Shown here piece after piece: positions 56,101 to 60,930 of a stretch of DNA of 64,000 bases; within the stretch, counting starts at the first letter, position 1, and every line of letters begins with the position of its first letter. The stretch covers positions 498,001 through 562,000 of the forward strand of contig JAQFVV010006629.1 in the NCBI GenBank assembly GCA_028023455.1, in the 5' to 3' direction. The notes under the pieces were generated by a model that worked only from the letters and a program-made list of their open reading frames with translations, was not told the origin of the DNA and made no database searches. The stretch comes from Epiperipatus broadwayi (Eukaryota > Onychophora > Udeonychophora > Euonychophora > Peripatidae). The position numbers were made by a program, and so were the translations under genes.

Positions 56101-58719
56101 AATTCTTTTTTTTAAAATTTGAGCAAGTGTGCTGCAACAGATAAAAAAAAATCTATATATAAATTGATTTTTTTTTCTTTTTAAATTTTAGCTCAGCATA
56201 CATTGATGAAATTCAGAAAACCAGAGAAACCAAGCCAAGAGATCTTTATAAATTGCAAGAAAAATTTGATTCTGTTTATTTATGTCAGGTGACTATTTAA
56301 TTATCTCTACGTATATATGTATGTGTGTGTTTTTATAGCCCTCTCTCTCATGATTGATATATGTCGGATTAACTTTAATTTTTTTAAAAAAAGAGTAATG
56401 CTAGCCAAGAATTAATCTCTCAATTACATTTTTAATTTTTGTTCTTGCTAGTAATATTGTTTTCCTTAATAATTATTTCACAGATAGATATATAGTTTTT
56501 TGCTATCTAGTTTATACATATATCTTTTTTTTTTCTTATCTTAATCAATTCTTATAAAATGCCATTAAATATAAATCATTTTCGTTAACTTTTGAAATTT
56601 TGTTCTTGTGATTATTTGACAATCATTGCTAAATAGCAGCATGATCTTATTAAATAACATTATTAGCATTGATTTTTGAGATAAACGTGGATCATTTGAC
56701 TTGACAATCATCATTTCATTTTGCTTTACACAATCAAGAAGATAAATAGTCATTACTTGAACCACTCATGATCATCATTTCTTTATGCTTGCTTATAACT
56801 GTTATTAAAGCAGGCAAAACTCACTATATGTATTGCCACACCCTGCAAGCTAGAATAATCAATGGATGCCAGAAGGCTTGTGCATAAAATCCCCATCTAA
56901 TGCCTACTCATCCAATATCCCCAGACTAGTTTCTGGCTTGTGGCCTTCGTCAATGAGGAGCCTTGGATCTGAGAGGACTGCACCTAGATCTTAGGATCTA
57001 ATGCAACCCTCCAGCAGCCACCTTTTATCTCTACTTAACTAAATGGGGATTTTATGCACAAGCCTTCTGGCATCCATTGATTACTCTAGCTTGCAGTATG
57101 TGGCAATACATATAGTGAGTTTTGCCTGTTTAATAACAGTTATAAGCAAGCATAAGAAATGGTGTTCATGTGATGTTTATTGGCTTAAAACCAATTCTGC
57201 CTAATAGGATAGTGGTGGCTATGGTTATTAAAGAACCAAAGACACCAAAATGTATAGGTATTGAACTGAGTTCAGACCTATATGACTATATAAGCTAATG
57301 AGCTTGGATTGATTATATTAAGGTGTTTTCAATTTGAGATTCATAGTTTTGTAGTTGAGATAAAAGGTGGTTGCTGGAGGGTTGCATTAGATCATAAGAT
57401 CTAGGTGCAGTGCTCTCAGATCTAAAGCTCCTCACTAACGAAGGCCACAAGCCAGAAACTAGTCTGGTGGTATTGGATGAGTAGGCACTAGATGGGGATT
57501 TTATGCACAAGCCTTCTGGCATCCATTGATTACTCTAGCTTGCAGTGTGTGGCAATACATATAGTGAGTTTTGCCCGTTTTAATTACTTGACCACTCCTA
57601 AGTTATGATAGTTTATGAGTTATCTACAGATATATCTCATTATATTTTTGTACATTTAATAATAATTACTATTAAAAGGTATAGTATTGAAGTTTTCTTT
57701 GCTTTTGAGCATTTGAATTGCTTCCCCATAATTCATAATAGATTTCTAACTTATGCATGGCAAAAACCTTTCCAATGCTTTCCAGTTATAAGAATATAAC
57801 CATAAATATATGAAGAATGTATAAAGAAAAGCTTTCATAAAATATGTTTTTTAAACAGTATGTGCTTAGCCAACTTTTGACTATTACAAGTCATAGACGT
57901 AGCATAAATTGGGGAGTGAGTGTATATATATGCTGTTATTGCTAATTTAAATTTGAAAACTAATTTGGGAGAATAGGCCATCTCTTAGAGAGGGACACGT
58001 GTGATTCTATCAATAGAAAAGAATCATGTATGCCCCTCTCTAAGAAATAGCCTATTCTCCCAAACTAATTTTCATACTCAAATTTATAAATTAGCAATAA
58101 CAGCCATATATATATACATCCATTCTCACTTCTCAGTTTTTGTTATGTCTATGTTTAATAGTCAAAAATCAAATATAGTATTTAAAAAAAACATACTTTA
58201 TGAAAGCTTTTCTCTATAACTTCTTCATATATTTATGATTATATTTTAATCGAGTTAAAGCTTATAATTTTATAGGTATAAGAATAAAGAAGGCATTACT
58301 CTTTATAATTGCCTATTGTTTGCTGAAGAAGATTTTCTCTAGTCAGAAATATTTAGATATCCTTATGCAAAACAATAACTGAATAATTAACTAAATTGGC
58401 CAGAAGCCAGCTATTTGGAAGAAATTTTCCAATAGTTTTAAAGTGAGTAATATTTCCAAATTTTGTCCACTTGGATTTGAAGCCTTGAATGTGTGAATTT
58501 GTCTGCAGATGAGTTAATCACTATCCATGAAAGTTCTTTATAATTTGAAGTTTGATTACATGGAATAAATGTACCTTTAATGACTGTGAGTGTAATTACA
58601 TATTAATATATTGTTACATACATATGTATAATATTTTTGTATTGTAGGAAACCTGTGATTGTGCAATGATTGCTGTTGGCTGTACTCTGAATGTTGTCGA
58701 TTATGTCCTACAAGGAAAG
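17054..58719 (+). CDS. HDAC6: HDAC6-type tandem-domain histone deacetylase, partial gene (14 exons)
   Basis: Class IIb zinc-dependent lysine deacetylase; family members deacetylate cytoplasmic substrates such as alpha-tubulin and carry two catalytic domains, often followed by a ubiquitin-binding zinc finger. Fourteen exons join in frame with AG/GT borders (1252 bases, about 417 residues). Domain 1 begins at PPGHHA and includes WDVHHG (zinc Asp and His), SCGYDAA (zinc Asp) and EGGY (catalytic Tyr), so it looks catalytically competent. A linker of roughly 60-70 residues leads into the start of domain 2 ([26 protein letters not shown]). Intron sizes fall into two groups: 89, 93, 114 and 512 bases, or 1.3-9.7 kb. 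Missing are the N-terminal part of domain 1, the domain 2 catalytic core and any C-terminal zinc finger. The order of two domains and the GCPEGEM segment match arthropod HDAC6 better than HDAC10, whose second domain is degenerate. The gene identity is secure; the outer limits are not. Confidence 0.93.
17671..17739 (+). CDS. HDAC6: HDAC6 exon b: zinc-ligand segment WDVHHG
   Basis: 69 bases, phase 2 in and phase 2 out, behind a polypyrimidine tract and TATAG, with donor GTAAGT. It encodes [19 protein letters not shown] followed by NNP. The Asp and His of DVH are the first two zinc ligands in the family, and both are present. Confidence 0.94.
17740..21503 (+). other. HDAC6: HDAC6 intron, 3.8 kb
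   Basis: AT-rich intron with C11 and G9 homopolymers (about 18,238 and 19,170) and a hairpin at 19,827-19,900. No transposon coding sequence was recognised. Confidence 0.5.
19827..19900. repeat. Perfect 23-bp inverted repeat
   Basis: The arm beginning AAACTTCATTAACACTCC (19,827-19,849) is exactly reverse-complemented at 19,878-19,900 around a 28-base AT-rich loop. It is probably a small MITE or foldback remnant within the intron. Confidence 0.75.
21504..21630 (+). CDS. HDAC6: HDAC6 exon c: SIHRYEDG to NIPLNE
   Basis: 127 bases with a TTTCTTCAG acceptor and GTAAAT donor, leaving in phase 0. It encodes 42 residues including [16 protein letters not shown] and [17 protein letters not shown]. 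These are the conserved strand and the loop after the first zinc ligands in class IIb deacetylases. An open frame continues upstream and downstream for a short way, but the splice sites and homology define the exon. Confidence 0.93.
22349..23331. mobile_element. pogo/Tigger-like non-autonomous DNA transposon, copy 2
   Basis: Ends match copy 1 in reverse orientation: CATCTGGGTCTCG on the left and GAGACCCAGGTG on the right, each flanked by TA. Shared interior includes the TGCTGAGAGATTCTTG and TTTACAAACGAACG segments and the ATGCGGGTTTTCTGTGGAA sub-terminal region. Length 983 bp. No transposase frame remains. It sits in the 8.4-kb HDAC6 intron. Confidence 0.85.
23600..25000 (-). pseudogene. Old non-LTR reverse transcriptase relic
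   Basis: The minus strand near 24,330-24,304 reads [11 protein letters not shown], the RT catalytic motif. Upstream on that strand (about 24,650-24,600) is [12 protein letters not shown]-like coding, resembling the EQ.GFR.GRGTRDAI segment of LINE RTs. Downstream lies a KINANKT-like stretch (about 24,240-24,210). Many stops and frameshifts interrupt it. The clade is uncertain, and it is distinct from the RTE copies by its GRGSRD-type segment. The Penelope-like element begins just after it. Confidence 0.55.
25081..25416 (-). repeat. Left inverted pLTR of the PLE
   Basis: Reverse complement of 27,574-27,911. It includes the last ~55 codons of the GIY-YIG frame on the minus strand, the stop codon and the 3' untranslated tail. 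The 47-bp leader copy on its outer side (25,042-25,088) means that, read on the minus strand, it looks like a 3'-end to 5'-leader junction. Confidence 0.9.
25473..27746 (+). pseudogene. Broken PLE reverse transcriptase-GIY-YIG polyprotein
   Basis: The start at 25,473 follows the leader. The first frame (to 25,835) is the N-terminal PLE region, and frameshifts follow near 25,830, 25,925 and 26,110. The RT core gives [13 protein letters not shown], motif [12 protein letters not shown], an in-frame TGA at 26,648 where Trp is expected, and a shift near 26,685. Motif B is MGLPLSG and motif C is YIDN (26,853-26,864) instead of the usual Y(V/I)DD. The last open frame, 26,727-27,746, ends with the endonuclease: VYKITCP...[29 protein letters not shown] and INRREAC. 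These include the conserved Arg and Glu and the Cys residues typical of PLE GIY-YIG domains. The stops, shifts and Asp-to-Asn change imply an inactive copy. Confidence 0.88.
27574..27911 (+). repeat. Right (3') pLTR of the PLE
   Basis: Pairs with 25,081-25,416 in inverted orientation. It contains the last codons of the GIY-YIG frame, the TAA at 27,744-27,746 and a 165-bp tail. Confidence 0.88.
27912..30068 (+). other. HDAC6: Remainder of the 8.4-kb HDAC6 intron
   Basis: Very AT-rich. A (TG)n run lies near 28,973-28,987. Nothing coding was recognised. Confidence 0.5.
30069..30134 (+). CDS. HDAC6: HDAC6 exon d: [20 protein letters not shown]
   Basis: 66 bases, phase 0 at both ends, acceptor TTTTCTAG and donor GTGAGT. 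The 22 residues form the helix that in HDAC6 proteins precedes the zinc-ligand strand (compare the family pattern of DYLAIFQQLLLPVA). It lies 8.4 kb after the previous exon because several transposons sit in that intron, and only 114 bases before the next. Confidence 0.92.
30249..30308 (+). CDS. HDAC6: HDAC6 exon e: third zinc ligand (GYDAA)
   Basis: 60 bases, phase 0 at both ends, acceptor ATTTTTAG and donor GTAATT. It encodes [20 protein letters not shown]. The Asp of GYDAA is the third zinc ligand. The final Glu falls where zebrafish domain 1 is remembered to have a gatekeeper Lys, and the arthropod-type GCPEGEM sequence spans this exon junction. Confidence 0.93.
30309..31932 (+). other. 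HDAC6: HDAC6 intron, 1.6 kb
   Basis: AT-rich intron ending in a very long T-rich tract before the acceptor. No element was recognised. Confidence 0.5.
31933..32022 (+). CDS. HDAC6: HDAC6 exon f: GEMEVTP to VILE
   Basis: 90 bases, phase 0 at both ends. The acceptor follows a long T tract and the donor is GTTAAT, a weak but usable GT site. The 30 residues ([20 protein letters not shown] onward) are the post-zinc-ligand helix and the strand leading into the catalytic tyrosine loop. Confidence 0.93.
33135..33925 (+). mobile_element. RTE-type LINE fragment, copy C (heavily decayed, plus strand)
   Basis: The plus strand shows broken pieces of the same RT as copies A and [21 protein letters not shown], then DHLDFADD-like codons near 33,350-33,370, and a tail matching the family 3' end (GGATTGGTAATGGCTGAAAA near 33,890-33,909) followed by TGATGATAT. 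Several internal deletions leave no long frame. It lies in the sense orientation inside the 2.9-kb HDAC6 intron. Confidence 0.75.
34906..35012 (+). CDS. HDAC6: HDAC6 exon g: catalytic tyrosine loop (GGYCL)
   Basis: 107 bases, acceptor TTTAG and donor GTTTGT, leaving two bases (AG). It begins [20 protein letters not shown] and continues through [15 protein letters not shown]. The Tyr is the transition-state-stabilising residue in class II deacetylases. The GVALTLR..LLGD.CP pattern is typical of arthropod HDAC6 domain 1. Confidence 0.93.
35560..35990 (+). pseudogene. Second, decayed Penelope-like GIY-YIG relic
   Basis: Around 35,755-35,830 the plus strand reads [20 protein letters not shown] and then RINQ, the C...C...YY.ET......RI signature of PLE endonucleases. 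Codons near 35,930-35,970 read [11 protein letters not shown], resembling the conserved Glu/Ala helix (E.ALI.A), but with Asp in place of Glu. It differs from the element at 25-28 kb and so belongs to another PLE lineage. Stops are frequent. Confidence 0.55.
36339..36446 (+). CDS. HDAC6: HDAC6 exon h: C-terminal helix of domain 1
   Basis: 108 bases, phases 2 and 2, acceptor TTTTTAG and donor GTAAGT. It encodes [20 protein letters not shown], then a segment rich in aromatic residues ([11 protein letters not shown]). This is the terminal helix (family pattern: ...I.V.RP.W..L) that closes catalytic domain 1. It is separated from the next exon by an 89-base intron. Confidence 0.9.
36536..36703 (+). 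CDS. HDAC6: HDAC6 exon i: inter-domain linker
   Basis: 168 bases, acceptor TTTTTAG and donor GTAATA, phase 2 at both ends. It encodes the linker between the two deacetylase domains. The linker includes a [10 protein letters not shown] stretch resembling the (R)YPTR motif seen in the fly linker, then a charged segment ([16 protein letters not shown]) ending at KADYQ. The exact reading frame is fixed by the phases on both sides. Confidence 0.86.
36704..39776 (+). other. First half of the 6.0-kb HDAC6 intron; possible LTR-like block at 37,287-37,605
   Basis: A block with less AT-rich sequence is bounded by GGTGACATGAG (about 37,289) and its exact reverse complement CTCATGTCACC (about 37,590). 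It contains an AATAAAG (about 37,550). It could be a solo LTR or a small TIR element, and I could not decide. The rest is AT-rich without recognisable content. Confidence 0.3.
39777..41099. mobile_element. 1.3-kb non-autonomous DNA element with ~33-bp TIRs, family unknown
   Basis: The left end begins GTCATCGAAGAGCCACCATA and continues TCCCACTGGATGG. The right end reads, on the minus strand, GTCGTCGAATAGCCACTATA then TCCCACTCAATGG. That is 28 of 33 matching positions. The interior has a GC-richer left part (39,790-40,020) and an AT-rich right part with a repeated word pair (TAGCGGTAATATCTGTTT and TAGCGATAACACAATAATAT). No transposase frame exists and I saw no clear target-site duplication. Confidence 0.78.
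42334..42600 (+). mobile_element. tRNA-derived SINE candidate
   Basis: 42,334-42,415 begins GGCTGA and ends TCAGCC, which would pair as an acceptor stem. It contains a box A-like TAGTTAGAACAT and a box B-like GATTCAACTCC (9 of 11 to the consensus GGTTCRANTCC). About 185 bp of unrelated body follows, including a GAAAGATCTTTG word. The spacing before box A is longer than in a real tRNA and the T-stem pairs poorly, so it is a tRNA-like head, not a functional tRNA gene. It lies just upstream of the HDAC6 exon at 42,700. Confidence 0.45.
42700..42753 (+). CDS. HDAC6: HDAC6 exon j: start of catalytic domain 2
   Basis: 54 bases, phase 2 at both ends, acceptor CATTTCAG and a consensus GTAAGT donor. 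It encodes [18 protein letters not shown], matching the domain-opening pattern TGLVYD..M..H.N of HDAC6. The preceding intron of 6.0 kb contains the 39,777-41,099 transposon and a SINE candidate. Confidence 0.88.
43290..44300 (+). pseudogene. Possible decayed LINE reverse transcriptase
   Basis: At about 44,065-44,092 the plus strand reads MPHIDYCST, matching the (M/L)PH(L/I)DYCS motif at the C-terminal end of CR1/Jockey-type RTs. Codons before it are broken by many stops and give only weak RT-like words. The boundaries are approximate. Confidence 0.35.
44835..45015. mobile_element. Foldback element, ~180 bp hairpin
   Basis: Arms of about 50-55 bp are near-perfect inverted repeats. The left arm contains TTACTTATAATCAATCTCCA and the right arm TGGAGATTGATTATAAGTAA, each continuing into TTAATGCAA/TTGCATTAA. 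A roughly 65-base interior separates them. The open frame across it is a by-product of the palindrome. Confidence 0.8.
45869..46048. mobile_element. 180-bp MITE with ~38-bp perfect TIRs
   Basis: TIRs begin TTATTAAACAAGGCAAAACT and continue to CAGTAGTG, perfectly inverted at the right end (CACTACTG...TTTAATAA). The interior carries TGCCAGAAGGCTTGTGCATA, shared with the composite at 56,802-57,580. It lies 234 bp before the HDAC6 exon at 46,282. Confidence 0.88.
46282..46369 (+). CDS. HDAC6: HDAC6 exon k: HPECPERL segment of domain 2
   Basis: 88 bases, acceptor ATTTTCAG and donor GTTAAT, leaving in phase 0. It encodes [20 protein letters not shown] and then [14 protein letters not shown] and a helix ending L..RC are hallmark features of the N-terminus of class II deacetylase domains. 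The following 9.7-kb intron is the longest in the gene. Confidence 0.92.
46419..46580. repeat. 81-bp tandem duplication
   Basis: 46,419-46,499 and 46,500-46,580 are near-identical (for example TTATATATCATCACTGA(G/A)TG in both). They sit just after the HDAC6 exon at 46,282-46,369 and against the RTE copy D fragment. Confidence 0.85.
46590..47640 (-). mobile_element. RTE-type LINE fragment, copy D (heavily decayed)
   Basis: The plus-strand text parallels copies A and B (for example CTCTTGGAATCCAGTTTAAG at about 46,650, and the TAGCAATAT... and CCAAGTTTAAT words), so the element runs on the minus strand. It spans the RT core to near the 3' end but lacks the TGA-repeat tail and any long frame. 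Divergence is greater than in copies A and B. Confidence 0.7.
48030..48480. other. Unassigned compositional island in the longest HDAC6 intron
   Basis: 48,240-48,475 is markedly GC-richer than its surroundings and carries a 68-codon plus-strand frame rich in Pro, Ser and Arg ([18 protein letters not shown]), next to a 61-codon frame at 48,036-48,221. No domain was recognised and there are no convincing splice sites. It is most likely a retroelement remnant. Confidence 0.3.
48481..51939. other. AT-rich intron with LTR-like patches
   Basis: 49,530-49,830 and 50,080-50,480 are moderately GC-richer and include an AATAAAG (about 50,246) followed by TTCTTTTGTC. 51,300-51,500 is another island with a 64-codon frame of no recognised family. 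These may be LTR or leader remnants, but no paired LTRs were identified. The rest shows nothing. Confidence 0.3.
51940..51950 (+). promoter_or_regulatory. Candidate TATA box of the Gypsy-like remnant
   Basis: TATAAAAAGGA lies about 220 bp upstream of the gag-like coding region and would fit an LTR promoter. The LTR itself is not delimited. Confidence 0.3.
52160..53489 (+). pseudogene. Gypsy-like LTR retrotransposon remnant: gag, zinc knuckle, protease, integrase C-terminus
   Basis: In order on the plus strand. The gag capsid-like region (about 52,190-52,440) includes [15 protein letters not shown]. The zinc-knuckle region has CYRCDE near 52,556-52,573 and [12 protein letters not shown] near 52,620. 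An aspartic protease follows with DTGSAVS (about 52,797-52,817), then, in another frame, [11 protein letters not shown]...LLDRDW (about 52,960-53,016). From 53,214 an integrase C-terminal-like frame reads [12 protein letters not shown] and [10 protein letters not shown]. The RT, RNase H and integrase core are absent, with only about 375 bp between protease and integrase tail. Frameshifts and stops break every part. The domain order is that of Ty3/Gypsy elements. Confidence 0.72.
53490..54640. other. Sequence after the Gypsy-like remnant
   Basis: 53,490-53,700 is GC-richer and probably belongs to the 3' part of the Gypsy-like remnant. Beyond it I see AT-rich intron with nothing recognisable. 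Confidence 0.35.
54640..55300 (+). pseudogene. Possible decayed LINE C-terminal region
   Basis: Broken plus-strand codons give [10 protein letters not shown], then [20 protein letters not shown], recalling the charged post-RT region of some LINE polyproteins (C..DFG..KC... and KEKIKKEY.RR.R..L). Stops are very frequent and no catalytic motif is seen, so this is tentative. Confidence 0.3.
56058..56098 (+). CDS. HDAC6: HDAC6 exon l: [11 protein letters not shown] micro-exon
   Basis: A 41-base exon with acceptor TTTTTAG and donor GTAATT, phase 0 in and 2 out. It encodes [13 protein letters not shown], the conserved A(T).EEL...HS segment. Its small size makes it easy to miss, but the phase match with the neighbours (AG plus C gives Ser) supports it. 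A 93-base intron follows. Confidence 0.9.
56192..56288 (+). CDS. HDAC6: HDAC6 exon m: [10 protein letters not shown] to FDSVYLCQ
   Basis: 97 bases, acceptor AATTTTAG and donor GTGACT, leaving in phase 0. It encodes [20 protein letters not shown], then [12 protein letters not shown]. It aligns with the domain 2 pattern H(S)..Y...... with REL...FDS(I/V)Y(I/L). Confidence 0.92.
56802..57580. mobile_element. Composite foldback element (two related MITE copies, inverted)
   Basis: Sub-element 1, 56,802-57,135, has TIRs TTATTAAAGCAGGCAAAACT and its complement, AGTTTTGCCTGTTTAATAA. The segment 57,343-57,580 is an inverted copy of 56,820-57,045 (shared words TTCTGGCTTGTGGCCTTCGT, GGAGGGTTGCATTAGATC). 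The result is a ~780-bp imperfect palindrome with a third copy of the terminal arm at 57,045-57,135. The family is the same as the 180-bp MITE at 45,869. It lies between HDAC6 exons at 56,288 and 58,648. Confidence 0.82.
57793..58247. mobile_element. Long foldback element, ~455 bp
   Basis: Left arm 57,793-57,999 and right arm about 58,009-58,247 are inverted repeats over nearly their whole length, around a loop of ~10 bases. Clear matches are ATAAATATATGAAGAA/TTCTTCATATATTTAT, GGGAGAATAGGC/GCCTATTCTCCC and TATGCTGTTATTGCTAATTT/AAATTAGCAATAACAG. No coding capacity; the open frame in the right arm is incidental. Confidence 0.85.
58648..58719 (+). CDS. HDAC6: HDAC6 exon n: [22 protein letters not shown], last exon seen
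   Basis: 72 bases, phase 0 at both ends, acceptor ATTGTAG and donor GTATAC. It matches the helix (TF.CA..A.G..L..V..VL.G) before the NG.A..RPPGHHA segment of domain 2. The exon carrying the domain 2 PPGHHA motif was not recognised in 58,720-64,000, so the gene should continue past the window. Confidence 0.91.
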
Positions 58720-58955
58720 GTATACTTTTGTTTTATATCATATATGGTTTTTTTGTTTTAATTTTATTTCTCTTTCTTTATATATATATATATATCAATC
58801 ATTAAAATCTGTCAACACATAAACAATTCCAATATCAATAACAATCAACAATCTCATACATGGATATCCATACAAATACTTAGGCATTCTGAAAGTGTGT
58901 ATACTATATTTGAGTTAATAATGTTTCGTTGTTAAAAAATAAATATTTTAGGGTA

Positions 58956-60201
58956 CACCCGGGTCTCGTTTTATGCGGATTTATTTAATGCGATTTTGAA
59001 GTTATGTGATTCATGTTTCTTCTTAATATCTTTGTATGTGGTTTTCTTTTATGCGATAAAAATTATTAGATCAGAAGTCTAGCTCCGATAATGCACTATT
59101 ACTTTAAATATTATAAATTTCGTGCACTCACATCATATTTAAAGTAATAGCACATTATCAGAGTTCGACTTCCATCTAATAATTTCAATATTTTCAGCGC
59201 TTTAATAGATTTTATGCAATAATGAAGTTCATAATTCACTTAAAATCAGAATTTCCCCATTTTATTTACACACACTTTAAATTTTACAAGACTATAATGT
59301 AAATCTGTTCAAAGTTATAGATGAAAAATACTATGTATGTTGTTGTTTTTGCATTTTAAATCACGTTCTATTTTTGATTTTTATAAAAAGACAACGTAAT
59401 CAATTAATCATTTAGTGTCCGCTAGTTTATTTTTAAAAGGTGAATAACAGCAGTGGGCATAATTAAATTTGACAATTAAAATCTGATTTTTAATTGTAAT
59501 TAACAATTTAAAAATTACGTAACATGATCTGAAATTAAAGTGATGTGAAATGATGAAATTTGATTTTTAAACGGAATTGAAAATTAAAGACAAAAATAAG
59601 AATTTAATTTGTAATTGTTAGTTTTAATTAAATTTTGCCCAACAATGGTGAGTCGGTGTCTTTTTATTAACGTAAGTCTAAGTTCTTATTTTTATTTTAA
59701 ACTTTTAGTTTACTCTGACAGAGAGAAAAAAAAACACCCAAGAAAATGAATTTCTTTGGAAACAAAAATTTCAATTTTAGATCGCTTAGTGAAATGGGAA
59801 GGATCAATAGCGATTGGAAAACTTTTTAGTTGTATTTCCTCTTGACTTCGTTTAAGGAAGCTACAGTACATCACATCATGACGAATCTGATGTCTCAAAT
59901 AGTGATAATGATTAAAATACCATACATGTATGAAAAAAATGTAAATTACGCATAAAAATATATTGTTTTGAAGTTTGTCTTGTATCAATTTTTTTCAAAT
60001 TTGAAATTTTTTATTAGTCATATTTTATTTTCTTATTTTTTTTTTTATGCGAATTTTAAAGTAATTTTACGTTGTTGTTTTGCTTTTATGCGATTTTTGG
60101 AAAATTACAGTACGTATCCCCCATTTTTCAAGGTAAGTTAAGTCTACTTTTGTGCGCGTTTTCTGAGGAACCTATCTACCGCATAAAATGAGACCCAGGT
60201 G
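58956..60201. mobile_element. pogo/Tigger-like non-autonomous DNA transposon, copy 3 (with insertion)
   Basis: Left end CACCCGGGTCTCG and right end GAGACCCAGGTG, flanked by TA at both sides (58,954-58,955; 60,202-60,203). Same orientation as copy 2. It shares ATTTAATGCGATTTTGAAGT, TTGACTTCGTTTAAG and the sub-terminal region. At 1246 bp it is longer than the other two, in part because of a nested palindrome at 59,061-59,184. Confidence 0.85.
59061..59184. mobile_element. Nested small foldback inside pogo-like copy 3
   Basis: Arms of about 50 bp (AATTATTAGATC...GATAATGCACTATTACTTTA on the left; TAAAGTAATAGCACATTATC...GATGGAAGT complement on the right) are inverted. The segment is absent from copies 1 and 2. 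Confidence 0.7.
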
Positions 60202-60409
60202 TATATATATTTAGCTAAATATTCTATATTTCACATTGAATAAAGTATTATATTAACTTTAAAATATAACATTTTGAATTGACTGTTTTTGATATTAAGT
60301 TATCATTGTTTCAAAATTTAGCATACATAAAGTGTACATATACATAAAATATATAATAGTACAATCTCATTAAGAACAGCCAATATTAATGCTACTATGA
60401 TTCCATTAT

Positions 60410-60930
60410 GCTGTTGCTGCGCTTAATAAAATGAAAGATGACATTTTATCACAGGAAAATAACTATTGAACCAAATTAGTTGTGTATAGAGCTGTTATTT
60501 TTCTTAATTTGTTATATGGAAGTGAGACTTAGATATCTTACTATCATAACCTAAAAGCATGAGAAAAGTTTCATTTAGGGACATTCTGTAAATGGCAAGA
60601 TCATAAAAACAAAAAATATATTTTTCATCTTGCTAAATATGTGATACTATAGAATCCACTATTGTAAAAATGAATGAACAATACAAGATTTCTGAGAAGA
60701 TTGTTTATGATGAATTTGAGCATGATTTTCATGGGAGGGGTAGATTTTTCATTTACATTATAAATATTATCTCAAAGATGTTCTAAAGATATGAATGTTG
60801 TTAGTATTAATGGGAAGATAAGGCAGAGAATAGAATTCATTGGAGAGCTATTATCAGATATGGTGTTAAAGTTGCAGAAGTTGAAAGCATTGGTAAATAT
60901 CAAATTGAATAATAGTCCAGTAGGTATATA
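60410..60930 (+). pseudogene. Decayed LINE C-terminal region
   Basis: The plus strand reads TKLVVYRAVIFLNLLYGSET then, after a stop, HNLKA.EKFHLGTF and KWQDHKN. This is the TKL.VYRAVVL..LLYGSETW...LE.FH...L....I.W.D pattern of common animal LINE polyproteins. Further broken codons include a YKDVLKK-like remnant near 60,770-60,790. The frame at 60,791-61,021 is not part of the conserved protein. Confidence 0.6.

Noticed and set aside
58001-58219. 72-codon plus-strand frame
   Set aside because: It lies in the right arm of the 455-bp foldback element and has no coding features.
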